64,000 nt of DNA, taken from assembly GCF_015831345.1 (NCBI RefSeq), contig NZ_JADWYS010000001.1, forward strand, positions 248,001-312,000. The letters run 5' to 3'. The position numbers and the translations under genes are program-made. The notes beneath the pieces were generated by a model. That model made no database searches. It had not been told where the DNA came from and saw only the letters and a program-made list of their open reading frames with translations. Every line of letters begins with the position of its first letter. The stretch's first letter is position 1. This stretch comes from Caenimonas aquaedulcis. Lineage in GTDB: Bacteria > Pseudomonadota > Gammaproteobacteria > Burkholderiales > Burkholderiaceae_C. This document shows positions 34,460 through 43,528 of the stretch, piece after piece.

Positions 34460-36064
34460 ATGAAGTTCAATTTCGACAATCCCTATCCCACCACCCGCCT
34501 GCCGGTCTTCGCGCGCAATGCGGTCTCCACCTCGCATCCCCTCGGCTCGCAGGCCGGCCTGCGCATGTTGTGGAAGGGCGGCAACGCGGTGGACGCCGCG
34601 ATTGCCGCTGCGGCCGCGATGACCGTCGTGGAGCCCGTGAGCAACGGGCTGGGCAGCGACTCCTTCGCCATCCTGTGGGACGGCAAGGAACTGCACGGAT
34701 TGAACGCCTCCGGCCCGGCGCCCGCCGCGTGGTCGGTCGACTACTTCAGGCGCAAGTACGGCAGCGATGCGAAGGCGCCGCCCAAGCGCGGCATCGATTC
34801 CATCAGCGTGCCCGGCGCGGTCGCGAGCTGGGTGGCGCTGAGCGAGCGCTTCGGCAAGCTGCCCTTCGCCGACCTGCTGGAGCCCGCCATCGAGATCGCG
34901 GAGCGCGGCTACCTCATGCCGGTCGTCGTGCAGCAGAAATGGGCCGCGGCGACGCAGGAGCTGGGCTCGCAGCCCGGCTTCGCGCAGTCGTTCCTGCCCT
35001 GGGGCCGCGCGCCCGAGGTCGGCGAGCTGTTCCAGTTCAAGGGCGCGGCGCGCGGCCTGCGTGCGATCGCCGAGACGAAGGGTGCTGCGTTCTACGGCGG
35101 CGAGATTGCACAGGCCGTCGAGAAGTTTTCCACCGCGAACGGCGGCAGCCTCACCGCGAAGGACTTCGCGTCGTACAAGCCCGAGTGGGTCACGCCTATC
35201 GCGAAGAACTACCGCGGGTTCACCATGCACGAGATCCCGCCCAACGGGCAGGGCATCGCCGCGCTGATGGCGCTGGGCATCGTGGAGCAGTTCGACCTCG
35301 CCGGCATGAAGGTCGACGGCGCGGACTCGCAGCACGTGCAGATCGAGGCGATGAAGCTCGCCTTCGCGGACGTCTACCATCACGTCGGCGACAGCATGAG
35401 CGTGACCTCGCAGCAGCTGCTGGACCCGACCTACCTCGCGAGCCGCGCGAAGCTGATCGACATGAAGCGCGCGCAGGATTTCAAGGCGGGCAACCCGGTC
35501 AAGGGCGGCACCATCTACCTCACCGCCGCCGACGAGAGCGGGATGATGATCTCCTTCATCCAGAGCAACTACATGGGCTTCGGCTCCGGCTGCGTCGAGC
35601 CGACCTTCGGCATCAGCCTGCAGAACCGCGGCCATGGCTTCAGCCTGGTGAACCCGGCCAACCTCGTGGCGCCGGGCAAGCGGCCCTTCCACACGATCAT
35701 CCCCGCGTTCCTCTCGAAGGACGGGCAGCCCGTGATGTCCTTCGGCGTGATGGGCGGCAACATGCAGCCGCAGGGCCACATGCAGACGCTGGTGCGCATG
35801 ATCGACTACAAGCAGAGCCCGCAGGCCGCGTGCGATGCGCCGCGCTGGCGCTTCAACGCGGGGATGGAAATCAACGTGGAACACCAGATGGACGCCGGCA
35901 CCGTCGAGGAACTCAAGCGCCGCGGCCACAAGGTCGACGTGATCAACGACAGCTACCAGGACTTCGGCTCGGGCCAGTTCATCTGGCGCGCGGGCGACCC
36001 CTCGCGCGAGGGCTATGTCGTGGCGTCCGATTCGAGGCGGGACGGCCTGGCCGCGGGCTTCTAG
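34460..36064 (+). CDS. Gamma-glutamyltransferase family protein
   Basis: The 534-residue product has the GGT precursor layout: large-subunit part with GGNAVDAAIAAAAAMTVVEPVSNGLGSDSF, then the autoprocessing site at GGTIYLTAADESG, where the Thr aligns with nucleophile Thr391 of E. coli GGT, and the small-subunit part with MGGNMQPQGHMQ. The residue after the nucleophile is Ile instead of Thr. No signal peptide is visible, so it is probably cytoplasmic, unlike classical GGT. Related enzymes include glutaryl-7-ACA acylases and YwrD-type proteins; the substrate is unknown. Confidence 0.87.
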   Translation: MKFNFDNPYPTTRLPVFARNAVSTSHPLGSQAGLRMLWKGGNAVDAAIAAAAAMTVVEPVSNGLGSDSFAILWDGKELHGLNASGPAPAAWSVDYFRRKYGSDAKAPPKRGIDSISVPGAVASWVALSERFGKLPFADLLEPAIEIAERGYLMPVVVQQKWAAATQELGSQPGFAQSFLPWGRAPEVGELFQFKGAARGLRAIAETKGAAFYGGEIAQAVEKFSTANGGSLTAKDFASYKPEWVTPIAKNYRGFTMHEIPPNGQGIAALMALGIVEQFDLAGMKVDGADSQHVQIEAMKLAFADVYHHVGDSMSVTSQQLLDPTYLASRAKLIDMKRAQDFKAGNPVKGGTIYLTAADESGMMISFIQSNYMGFGSGCVEPTFGISLQNRGHGFSLVNPANLVAPGKRPFHTIIPAFLSKDGQPVMSFGVMGGNMQPQGHMQTLVRMIDYKQSPQAACDAPRWRFNAGMEINVEHQMDAGTVEELKRRGHKVDVINDSYQDFGSGQFIWRAGDPSREGYVVASDSRRDGLAAGF

Positions 36065-36095
36065 AGCGCGCGTGAAGTTGTTCCGTAAGCATGCA

Positions 36096-36110
36096 ACCCG
36101 TCACACGGGT
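36096..36110 (+). terminator. Possible terminator hairpin after the GGT-like gene
   Basis: ACCCGT (36096-36101) and ACGGGT (36105-36110) pair around CAC, 32 bases after the stop codon. The stem is short and is followed by AACAAACG, not by a U-run, so termination would be weak or Rho-aided. The rest of 36111-36216 shows no gene; GGGAGA provides the ribosome binding site of the next gene. Confidence 0.3.
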
Positions 36111-36216
36111 AACAAACGCTTGCGACTTTCCTTAGAACTTAGGAGCTAGCAACGGCGTGCAGCCGTGCTGGAAGCCGCTAGGCTCACCCGTTAGAACGTA
36201 ACACCGGGAGACATCC

Positions 36217-37323
36217 ATGTTTTCAAAGGCAGGCATCGCGGCGGTAATCTGGGCTGCGGCCGTCTCCGTCCACGCACAGGACAAGATCATCGTCGGCCAG
36301 TCCGCGCCGCTCACCGGCGGCAATGCGCAATTCGGCAAGGACATCCGTGACGGTGCGAATGCATATTTCGAATCGGTCAACGCCAAGGGCGGCATCGGCG
36401 GCAAGCCGATCGAGTTGTTGTCCATCGACGACAAGAACGACCGCAAGACGGCCGGCGCCAACGCGAAGACGCTGCTCGAGAACAAGAACGTCGTCGCGCT
36501 CTTCGGCTTCGCCTCGGCCACGTTGAGCCTCGACGCGATCCCGCAAGCCGAAGCGAAGGAGGTTCCCTTCTTCGCGCCGTTCTCCGGCGCGAACCCGGTG
36601 CGCGTGAACAACCCTGTGCTCTTCACCGTGCGCGCATCCTACGGCGACGAGATGGAGAAGATCCTCAAGTTCTGGACCAGCCTGGGCCTCAAGCGCGTCA
36701 CCGTCGTCCACTACGACGACGAGGTCGGCAAGCAGAACCTGGAAGTCGTCGTCAATTACCTGAAGAAGATCAATCTCGCGCCGCAGGCATTTCCGCTCAA
36801 GCGGAACGCCCAGGTCGGCAAGCCGGAGATCCAGGCCCTGATCGCGCAGCAGCCCGAATTGATCCTCACGACGGTCCTCTCGGGCGCGGCTGCGCAGATG
36901 CAGAAGTCGCTGGTGGAGATGGGGCGCGTCATCCCGACGTCGAGCCTGTCCTTCGTCGGTGCGGACCAGTTCATCGTGGCGGCGGGGCCGGCCAGCGCGG
37001 GCGTGTCGATCTCGCAGGTCGTGCCCAACCCGAATTCGCAGATTCCCGCCGTGCGCGAATGCGCGAAGGTGATGGAAGCCGCGGGCATGAAGGGCATGAA
37101 CAGCACGCAGCTCGAGGCGTGCTTCGCGGCGAAGGTGCTGACCGAAGGCATGCGGCGCGCGAAGAAGCCCGTCACCGCCAAGACGCTGCTGGAGGCCCTG
37201 ACCAACCTGGGCGCGTATGACCTCGGCGGCTACAAGATCACCTTCGGCGCGGGCGCGCAGCACGGCAGCAAGTTCGTGGACCTCGCGATGGTCACGCGCG
37301 ACGGCCGCTTGATGAGCAACTGA
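36217..37323 (+). CDS. Branched-chain amino-acid-type ABC substrate-binding protein
   Basis: The 368-residue protein has a signal peptide (ending SVHA) and the LivJ/LivK fold (IIVGQSAPLTGGNAQFGKDIRDGANAYFESVN). It would bind an amino acid or aromatic acid in the periplasm, but no permease or ATPase genes of that ABC class are in the window, so it is an orphan receptor. GGGAG precedes the start. It is followed 36 bases later by a peptidase gene on the same strand. Confidence 0.87.
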   Translation: MFSKAGIAAVIWAAAVSVHAQDKIIVGQSAPLTGGNAQFGKDIRDGANAYFESVNAKGGIGGKPIELLSIDDKNDRKTAGANAKTLLENKNVVALFGFASATLSLDAIPQAEAKEVPFFAPFSGANPVRVNNPVLFTVRASYGDEMEKILKFWTSLGLKRVTVVHYDDEVGKQNLEVVVNYLKKINLAPQAFPLKRNAQVGKPEIQALIAQQPELILTTVLSGAAAQMQKSLVEMGRVIPTSSLSFVGADQFIVAAGPASAGVSISQVVPNPNSQIPAVRECAKVMEAAGMKGMNSTQLEACFAAKVLTEGMRRAKKPVTAKTLLEALTNLGAYDLGGYKITFGAGAQHGSKFVDLAMVTRDGRLMSN

Positions 37324-37359
37324 AAACCCTGAGATCGCGACGGGCCACGGGCGGGCAGA

Positions 37360-39384
37360 ATGCTGCCCATGAATTTCAAGCTCGTTCGACGCACTTTGCT
37401 GTGCGCCTTCAGTGTTCTTGCCTGGGCGCTCGCACTTCCTCCCCACGCGGGCGCCCAGCCCGCCAGTCGCCCGCCGATCGAAGCCTTCTTCCAGAACCCC
37501 GCCTTCGCCGGCGGCGAGATGTCGCCCACGGGCGCGCACGTCGCCCTGCTGGTCGCTTCCAAAACCACGGGCCGCATCCAGCTCGTGGTCGTGGACACGG
37601 CGAAGTTCACCGCCAAGGCCATCGCGAGCTACACCGATGGCGACATCAACAGCGTCCATTGGATCAGCGACAAGCGGCTGGTCTATAGCGTGTACGACTT
37701 CAAGGCGGGCATCGGGGAGCGCGCCAACTATGTCAGTCCGGGCCTGTTCGCGGTGGACTTCGACGGGACGGGCGACAAGCAGCTCGCGCGGCTCGATTGG
37801 GGGATGGAGCGCTCCGTCGGTGACCGCCAGCTGATGGACCCGACCACGCGCTTCGTCGCGGCCACCAACAACGTGAACTCGGACGACATCTTCGTCACGC
37901 AGGCGCGGTTCAGCGACACCACGCACGAGCTGGAGGCGCTCACCCTCTATCGCCTGAACACGCGCACCGGCATCGCGAGCCCGTACAACCGGCCCGGCAA
38001 GTCCACGGCGTGGTACATGGACGCCAAGGACGTTCCGCGCGCGACCGTGACCGAGGAGGCAGGCCGCGGCGCGGTGTACTACCTGGACCCGGAGAAGAAC
38101 CAGTGGACGAAGCTCGTGGAATACGACGCTGTCACGGGCGAGGACCGCATGACGCCGATCGGCTTCGCGCCGGACGGTTCGCTCTTCGTGCGCCAGCAGC
38201 GCGGCGCGGCGGGAACCTCCGCGCTGTACCAGTACGACTTCAAGGCGCGCGCCGTGGACCCGGCCCCCGTGGTCGGCGTGGCGGGGCACGATTTTCGCGG
38301 ACAACTCCTCTCGGACGGCAAGCGCCTGCTGGGCATCCGGTACGTCTCGGACGCCGAGGCCACGGCCTGGTTCGACCCCGAGCTGAAGCAATTGCAGGCC
38401 ACCATCGACAAGGCGTTGCCCGGTGCGGTGAACCGGCTGGACGTGCCCGACAGGGCCGAGACGCCGGTGGTGCTGGTGCAGTCGTTTTCCGACGCGAACC
38501 CCGGGACCTACTACATCTACAACCGGCAAACGGGGAAGTTCACGGAGCTCGGCCAGGTGATGCCGGGCATCGATGCGAAGCAGATGGGCCAGCGCGACTT
38601 CGTCCGCTACAAGGCGCGCGACGGGTTGGACATTCCGGCGTGGCTCACGCTTCCGCCGGGCGCGAAGGGCAGGAAGCTGCCTCTGGTGGTGCTGGTGCAC
38701 GGCGGCCCGTACATCGGCGCGTCCAGCTGGGAGTGGAAGGCCGAAAGCCAGTTCCTCGCGACGCGGGGCTACGCCGTGCTCGAGCCTGACTTTCGCGGAA
38801 CGCGCGGGTATGGCATGCGGCACTTTCGCGCCGGCTGGAAGCAGTGGGGCCTCGCCATGCAGCATGACCTGGCCGATGGCGCGCGCTGGGCGGTCGACAA
38901 GGGCATCGCAGAGCCCTCGCGCATCTGCATCGCCGGCGCGAGCTACGGCGGCTATGCGACCTTGATGGGGCTGGTCAACGACCCCGACCTGTACCGCTGC
39001 GGCGTCGAGTGGGCGGGAGTGACCGACATCGACCTCATGTACTCCGTGACCTGGAGCGACTTCGGCTCGGAGTTCAAGACCTACGGCATGCCGGTGCTGG
39101 TGGGCGACCGCGAGAAGGATGCCGAGCAGCTCAAGGCGACGTCGCCGCTGCTGCAGGCGTCACGCATCAAGCAGCCGCTGCTGATGGCCTATGGCGGCGC
39201 GGACAGGCGTGTGCCCATCGTGCACGGCGTCCGGTTCCGCGACGCCGTGCAGAAGACCAACCCGGCCGTCGAGTGGATCGAATACACCGACGAGGGCCAT
39301 GGCTGGCTGAACCCGAAAACGCGCGTGGACTTCTGGAGCCGAGTCGAGAAGTTCCTGGACAAGAACATCGGCGCGAAGCCCTAG
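37360..39384 (+). CDS. S9-family (prolyl oligopeptidase-type) peptidase
   Basis: The 674-residue product starts with a signal peptide (to about residue 33), then has a beta-propeller-like N-terminal part and a C-terminal alpha/beta-hydrolase domain. The catalytic triad is visible: S528 in GASYGGYA, D615 in GGADRRVP and H647 in EGHGW. It is likely a periplasmic peptidase or acylaminoacyl-peptidase-like enzyme. An alternative start at 37369 shortens it by three residues. It is convergent with the Bug receptor gene. Confidence 0.88.
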   Translation: MLPMNFKLVRRTLLCAFSVLAWALALPPHAGAQPASRPPIEAFFQNPAFAGGEMSPTGAHVALLVASKTTGRIQLVVVDTAKFTAKAIASYTDGDINSVHWISDKRLVYSVYDFKAGIGERANYVSPGLFAVDFDGTGDKQLARLDWGMERSVGDRQLMDPTTRFVAATNNVNSDDIFVTQARFSDTTHELEALTLYRLNTRTGIASPYNRPGKSTAWYMDAKDVPRATVTEEAGRGAVYYLDPEKNQWTKLVEYDAVTGEDRMTPIGFAPDGSLFVRQQRGAAGTSALYQYDFKARAVDPAPVVGVAGHDFRGQLLSDGKRLLGIRYVSDAEATAWFDPELKQLQATIDKALPGAVNRLDVPDRAETPVVLVQSFSDANPGTYYIYNRQTGKFTELGQVMPGIDAKQMGQRDFVRYKARDGLDIPAWLTLPPGAKGRKLPLVVLVHGGPYIGASSWEWKAESQFLATRGYAVLEPDFRGTRGYGMRHFRAGWKQWGLAMQHDLADGARWAVDKGIAEPSRICIAGASYGGYATLMGLVNDPDLYRCGVEWAGVTDIDLMYSVTWSDFGSEFKTYGMPVLVGDREKDAEQLKATSPLLQASRIKQPLLMAYGGADRRVPIVHGVRFRDAVQKTNPAVEWIEYTDEGHGWLNPKTRVDFWSRVEKFLDKNIGAKP

Positions 39385-39411
39385 CCGCGCGCTGCCCCGG
39401 CGCCGGGGCGT

Positions 39412-40380
39412 TCACTCCAGCTTGATGTTGGCCTCCTTGATGAGCGCGCCCCACTTGGCGTGCTCCGCCTTGATGTGCGCGGCGAACTGCTGCGGGTTGC
39501 CCGGCGTGACTTCGCTGCCGTCGAACTCGAGCTTCTCCTTCACCTCGGGCCGCGCAAGCAGCTTGAGCGTCTCGCTGCTGATGCGGTTGACGACATCCGC
39601 CGGCATACCCGCGGGGCCGACGAGCCCGAGCCACGTCGTCGCGGCGAAGCCCGGATAGCCCTGCTCGGCCACCGTCGGCACCGCGGACATCGAGCCCAGG
39701 CGGCGCGCGGAGGTGACGGCCAGCGCGCGGATCTTGCCGCCCGCGAGCTGCGGCATCACCGACGGGCTGCTGCCGAAATACGCCGGCACCTGCCCGCCGA
39801 GCAATTCGTTCATCGCCGGGCCCGCGCCCTTGTACGGCACCTGCATGATCTGCGCGTGGATCTGGCGCTCGAGCAGTTCGCCCGCGAGGTGGCCGACCGT
39901 GCCGTTGCCCGCCTGCGCGATGCCGATGGCGCCGGGCTTGGCCTGCGCCGCCTTCACGAAATCCGCGAAGGTCCTGTAGGGCGAATCCGCGCGCACGACG
40001 AGCACCACCGGCTGCTCGGAGATCGCGACGATGGGCGTGAGGTCCTTCAGCGGGTCGAAGGGCATCTTCGCGTAGAGCGACGGATTGATCGCGAGGTTGG
40101 ACGCCTGGCCCATGCCGATCGTGTAGCCGTCCGGCGCGGACTTCGCGACGAAGTCGATGCCGATGTTGCCGCCCGCGCCGGGCTTGTTGTCCACGATGAC
40201 GGTCCAGCCCAGCACGGTGGTGAACTTCTCGGCGATGAGGCGCGAGGCCGTGTCCGTGCCGCCGCCGGGCGGGAAGGGCACGACGAGGCGGATCGGCTTG
40301 CCGGGCCAGCCGGCCTGCGCGAACGCGCGCGGGAAAACGCCGGCCGCGAGGGCGGCGGCGATGAGGTTGCGTCGATACAT
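39412..40380 (-). CDS. Orphan Bug-family tripartite tricarboxylate receptor
   Basis: The 322-residue protein has a signal peptide (MYRRNLIAAALAAGVFPRAFA) and the Bug start WPGKPIRLVVPFPPGGGTDTASRL. AAGGAGACAAGACG before the start supports it. No TctA/TctB genes are adjacent, which is common in Burkholderiales, where dozens of Bug receptors share few permeases. It follows a dienelactone hydrolase gene by 34 bases, so a ligand linked to that catabolic step is possible. Confidence 0.92.
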   Translation of the reverse strand: MYRRNLIAAALAAGVFPRAFAQAGWPGKPIRLVVPFPPGGGTDTASRLIAEKFTTVLGWTVIVDNKPGAGGNIGIDFVAKSAPDGYTIGMGQASNLAINPSLYAKMPFDPLKDLTPIVAISEQPVVLVVRADSPYRTFADFVKAAQAKPGAIGIAQAGNGTVGHLAGELLERQIHAQIMQVPYKGAGPAMNELLGGQVPAYFGSSPSVMPQLAGGKIRALAVTSARRLGSMSAVPTVAEQGYPGFAATTWLGLVGPAGMPADVVNRISSETLKLLARPEVKEKLEFDGSEVTPGNPQQFAAHIKAEHAKWGALIKEANIKLE

Positions 40381-40414
40381 TCGTCTTGTCTCCTTGATGA
40401 TCCGGGGGGTTCGC

Positions 40415-41149
40415 TCAACGCAGGTTGCGCGCGAAGAGCGCCAGCAGCCTTTCCCAGTGCCGCTCCGCGCTCGGCTCGTGGTAGACGCCCTTGCGCTGCG
40501 GGAACACGAAGCCGTGTTCGGCCTTGGGGTACCACTCGATGGTGTAGGGCGCGCCACTGCCTTCGAGCGCGGCGGCCAGTGCGTCGATGTCCTTCTTCGG
40601 CGCCCACTTGTCGATCTCGGCGCACGCGAAGTAGCTCTCGCACTTCAATTTCGCGGCCAGGCGGTGCGGGGAATCGGGCGCGTCCGTCGCCATGCCCGCG
40701 CCGTGGATGGAGGCGATGGCCTGGAAGCGGTCCGGGAAGTTCGCGGCTGCGGCGACGACGAAAGGGCCGCTCATGCAGTAGCCGACGGCGCCGATGCGCG
40801 ACGCGTCCGCCTCGGGCTGTGCGTCGACGAATTTCAGCAGCGCGCCGGTGTCGCGCACGTTGAGCGCGGTGGTGGTGGCGCGCATGTGCTCGAACATCAC
40901 GGCCATCGCGGCTTCGGTGCGTTCGCGCAGCCAGTAATCGCGCGTGCGGCGGTAATAGAGATTGGGCAGCACGACGTAGTAGCCGGCCACCGCGAGGCGC
41001 CGCGCCATGTCGTGCAGTTCTTCGCGCTTGCCCGGCGCGTCCATGTAGAACAGCACCACGGGGTGCTTGCCGCCATCGGGATAGACGACGAAGGAATTCA
41101 TCGCGCCGTCGGGCGTGGGGATGTCCAGTTCCTTCTCGATCAGCGTCAT
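40415..41149 (-). CDS. Dienelactone hydrolase family protein
   Basis: The 244-residue alpha/beta-hydrolase has nucleophile C125 in GAVGYCMSG and the triad histidine H212 in KAEHGFVFP, with D180 as likely acid. A Cys nucleophile is the mark of dienelactone hydrolases, which open lactones in chlorocatechol breakdown; many relatives have other substrates. It probably forms an operon with the Bug receptor gene that follows. No other chlorocatechol genes are present. Confidence 0.88.
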   Translation of the reverse strand: MTLIEKELDIPTPDGAMNSFVVYPDGGKHPVVLFYMDAPGKREELHDMARRLAVAGYYVVLPNLYYRRTRDYWLRERTEAAMAVMFEHMRATTTALNVRDTGALLKFVDAQPEADASRIGAVGYCMSGPFVVAAAANFPDRFQAIASIHGAGMATDAPDSPHRLAAKLKCESYFACAEIDKWAPKKDIDALAAALEGSGAPYTIEWYPKAEHGFVFPQRKGVYHEPSAERHWERLLALFARNLR

Positions 41150-41312
41150 GGCGCGCGTCTCCGGCAGCGTGGGTTCAGGCTCATCGATTGTGCCCCTCAG
41201 CCGGTAGTCCGGTGCCTACCTGCAAACCCTTGCATCACCGACGCGGCGCAGCACCCGGGCCGCCCATGATGACGCCAAGGCTGCGAAAGCGGCGTGTTGT
41301 AAAGGAAGAGCC

Positions 41313-42020
41313 ATGCAAACATTGATCAGTGTCTTCGACGACCGTGCCACGGCGCGACGCGCCATCGAGCGCCTCGTGGATGCGGGCTTCTCGCGCAGCG
41401 ACCTTCACCTGCAGGAGCCCGTCGCCGGCGACACGCCGACGACCGCCGCCGCAGCCTCCGACGCACAGGACCGCGCCCTGGGCGACATGGCGATGCACAC
41501 CGCCGAGCGCGAAGTCGCCGTGGACCGCGGCGTGCTGGAGTCCATCGGCAACTTCTTCGTTAGCTTGATGGGCAAGGACCACAAGCGGCGCGCGGGCGCC
41601 TATTCCGAAGCGGTGCGCCGCGGCGGATCCGTCGTGGTGGTGGATGCCCGCGACGACGCGCAGGCCGAAAGCGCCGCTTTGCTGATGCACGAACTCGGCG
41701 CCGTGGATGTGACGGACCGCGCCCACCAGTGGAAAGACGAGGGCTGGGACGGCGACACCGACCTGGGCGACCACGACGTGACGCGCCCGGGCGTGCATGC
41801 CTTCATGCGCGACGGCAAGATGCCGCTGCGCGACTACGTGGCGCAGCGCCGCACCGACCAGCCGGCGGTGCAGCGCTATGCGAACACCGAACGCCCGCCG
41901 GAAACGCTGGAGGACCGCGCGGGCCGTGTGTCCACCGAGCGAGCCTTCGCCTTCGGCGATGCGCCGCGCAACGAGATGCGCGACGCGGACGGCAAGCCGA
42001 GCCGCGGCGACCGCGAGTAA
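41313..42020 (+). CDS. Hypothetical acidic stress-type protein
   Basis: The 235-residue protein starts with a short beta-alpha module (MQTLISVFDDRATARRAIERL), like the heat-induced YflT/general stress protein 17M domain that occurs in many hydrophilic stress proteins. The rest is charged and disordered-looking (Asp-, Arg-, Glu-rich). AAAGGAAGAG precedes the start. It stands alone and is followed by a hairpin. The name is tentative. Confidence 0.7.
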   Translation: MQTLISVFDDRATARRAIERLVDAGFSRSDLHLQEPVAGDTPTTAAAASDAQDRALGDMAMHTAEREVAVDRGVLESIGNFFVSLMGKDHKRRAGAYSEAVRRGGSVVVVDARDDAQAESAALLMHELGAVDVTDRAHQWKDEGWDGDTDLGDHDVTRPGVHAFMRDGKMPLRDYVAQRRTDQPAVQRYANTERPPETLEDRAGRVSTERAFAFGDAPRNEMRDADGKPSRGDRE

Positions 42021-42042
42021 ATCGCTTTCTATTTGATTCTGA

Positions 42043-42063
42043 ACGCCGGCGCAACGCCGGCGT
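42043..42063 (+). terminator. GC-rich terminator-like hairpin
   Basis: ACGCCGGCG (42043-42051) and CGCCGGCGT (42055-42063) form a perfect 9-base stem with loop CAA, 22 bases after the stop of the stress-type gene. The following bases GCTTTCG give only a short U-run, so it is a weak but plausible intrinsic terminator. Confidence 0.5.
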
Positions 42064-42152
42064 GCTTTCGTTCGTCAGCGCTGCGCGTGTACAGGAGCGG
42101 CGCTGGCGCGCCGAGGGGCGGGTGCCTTCGGTTTTGGGGTGGCACGCCCCCA

Positions 42153-42240
42153 GGGATTTGGGGTCAGATCCGATTTTCGGAGATGATCCCCCCGAAGCGC
42201 CAAAATATCCCCACGAAATTCGGCTCTGACCCCAAATCCC
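42153..42240. repeat. GGGGTCAGA-type palindromic element
   Basis: The arms 42153-42179 and 42214-42240 match at 25 of 27 positions as an inverted repeat. They begin GGGATTTGGGGTCAGA and end with its complement. A 34-base core separates them. Similar GGGGTCAGA palindromes are dispersed in many proteobacteria. It occupies the leader of the aminotransferase gene, whose ATG is 24 bases downstream. Confidence 0.8.
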
Positions 42241-42263
42241 GCTCCCGGCCAAAGAGACCCACC

Positions 42264-43478
42264 ATGCCTTTGAACTTCGCCACCCGCCTAAACAACGTAG
42301 AAACCAGCGCCATCCGAGAGCTCTTCAAACTCCTCGGCAAGCCCGGCATCATCTCCTTCGCGGGCGGCTTCCCCGACAGCGCGATGTTCGACGTCGAAGG
42401 CCTGAAGGAAGCCGCGAACAAGGCATTGACCGAGGAGCCCGGCGGCGCCCTCCAGTACGGCGCCACCGAAGGCTACGAGCCGCTGCGCACCCAGTTGGCC
42501 GCCTTCATGCAAAGCAAGGGCGTCAAGGACATCGAGCCCCAGGGCTTGATCGTCACCACGGGCAGCCAGCAGGCGCTCGACCTGCTGGGCAAAACCATGA
42601 TCAGTCCCGGCGACAAGGTAATCGTCGAAGCGCCGACCTTCCTCGCGACCATCCAGTGCTTCCGCCTGTACGGCGCGGAGCTGATCACCGCCCCCGTCGA
42701 CGCGAACGGCGTGCAGACGGACAAGCTGGAGCAGCTGATCGCCGAGCACAAACCCAAGTTCGTCTACCTGATCCCCACCTTCGGCAACCCGAGCGGCGCG
42801 ATGCTGAGCCGCGAGCGCCGCATGAAGGTGCTGGAGATGGCGGTGAAGCACCAGACGCTGATCGTCGAAGACGACCCGTACGGCGACCTGTACTTCGGCG
42901 AGCCGCCGCCGCCCAGCATCCTGGCTTTGAGCAGCCAGGTGCCGGGCAGCCGCGAGTGGATCGCGCATTGCGGCAGCATGAGCAAGGTGCTGAGCCCGGG
43001 CTTGCGCGTGGGCTGGTTGATCGGCCCGCCGGAGCTGCTGGCGAAGGCGACGATGTGCAAGCAGTTCAGCGATGCGCACACCAGCACGTTTGCACAGGCG
43101 ACGGCGGCGCAGTATTTGAAGAGCGGGCGGATGCCGGCGACGCTGGCGAAGGTGCGGAAGGTGTATGCGGAGCGGGCGCAGGCGATGGGCGCGGCGCTGA
43201 AGAAGGAGTTGGGGGATGCGATTGAATTTACGCAGCCGCAGGGTGGGTTGTTCTTTTGGGCGCGGCTGACGGGGGCCGGCGGGAAGTTGAAGGATGCTGG
43301 CGAGTTTGCGAAGCGGGCGATCGAGAAAGGCGTGGCGTTTGTGCCGGGGGCGCCGTTTTATGCGAACGATCCGGATCTCTCGACCCTTCGGCTTAGCTTT
43401 GCTACGGCGGATGTGGCGAAGATTGAGGAGGGCGTGGGAAGGTTGGGGAAGGCGCTGGCTGGGCCTCAGGTAGAGTAG
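42264..43478 (+). CDS. PLP-dependent aminotransferase (class I/II, 2-aminoadipate type)
   Basis: The 404-residue protein has the fold-type I pattern: FAGGFPDSAMFDVEG near the N-terminus, GYEPLR, the PLP-contacting EAPTFLATIQCFRLYGAEL, IPTFGNPSG with the cofactor-binding Asn, VEDDPYGDLYF and the Schiff-base Lys in CGSMSKVLSPGLRVGW. It resembles 2-aminoadipate/LysN- or MocR-like aminotransferases without the DNA-binding part. The substrate is uncertain. The last 400 bases use more G/T-ending codons than the first part, next to the low-GC cassette that begins after it. Confidence 0.9.
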   Translation: MPLNFATRLNNVETSAIRELFKLLGKPGIISFAGGFPDSAMFDVEGLKEAANKALTEEPGGALQYGATEGYEPLRTQLAAFMQSKGVKDIEPQGLIVTTGSQQALDLLGKTMISPGDKVIVEAPTFLATIQCFRLYGAELITAPVDANGVQTDKLEQLIAEHKPKFVYLIPTFGNPSGAMLSRERRMKVLEMAVKHQTLIVEDDPYGDLYFGEPPPPSILALSSQVPGSREWIAHCGSMSKVLSPGLRVGWLIGPPELLAKATMCKQFSDAHTSTFAQATAAQYLKSGRMPATLAKVRKVYAERAQAMGAALKKELGDAIEFTQPQGGLFFWARLTGAGGKLKDAGEFAKRAIEKGVAFVPGAPFYANDPDLSTLRLSFATADVAKIEEGVGRLGKALAGPQVE

Positions 43479-43528
43479 TGCGAGGCCCTACCCACTTCAG
43501 AAGCGTACTTACATTGATCGGATAGCAG

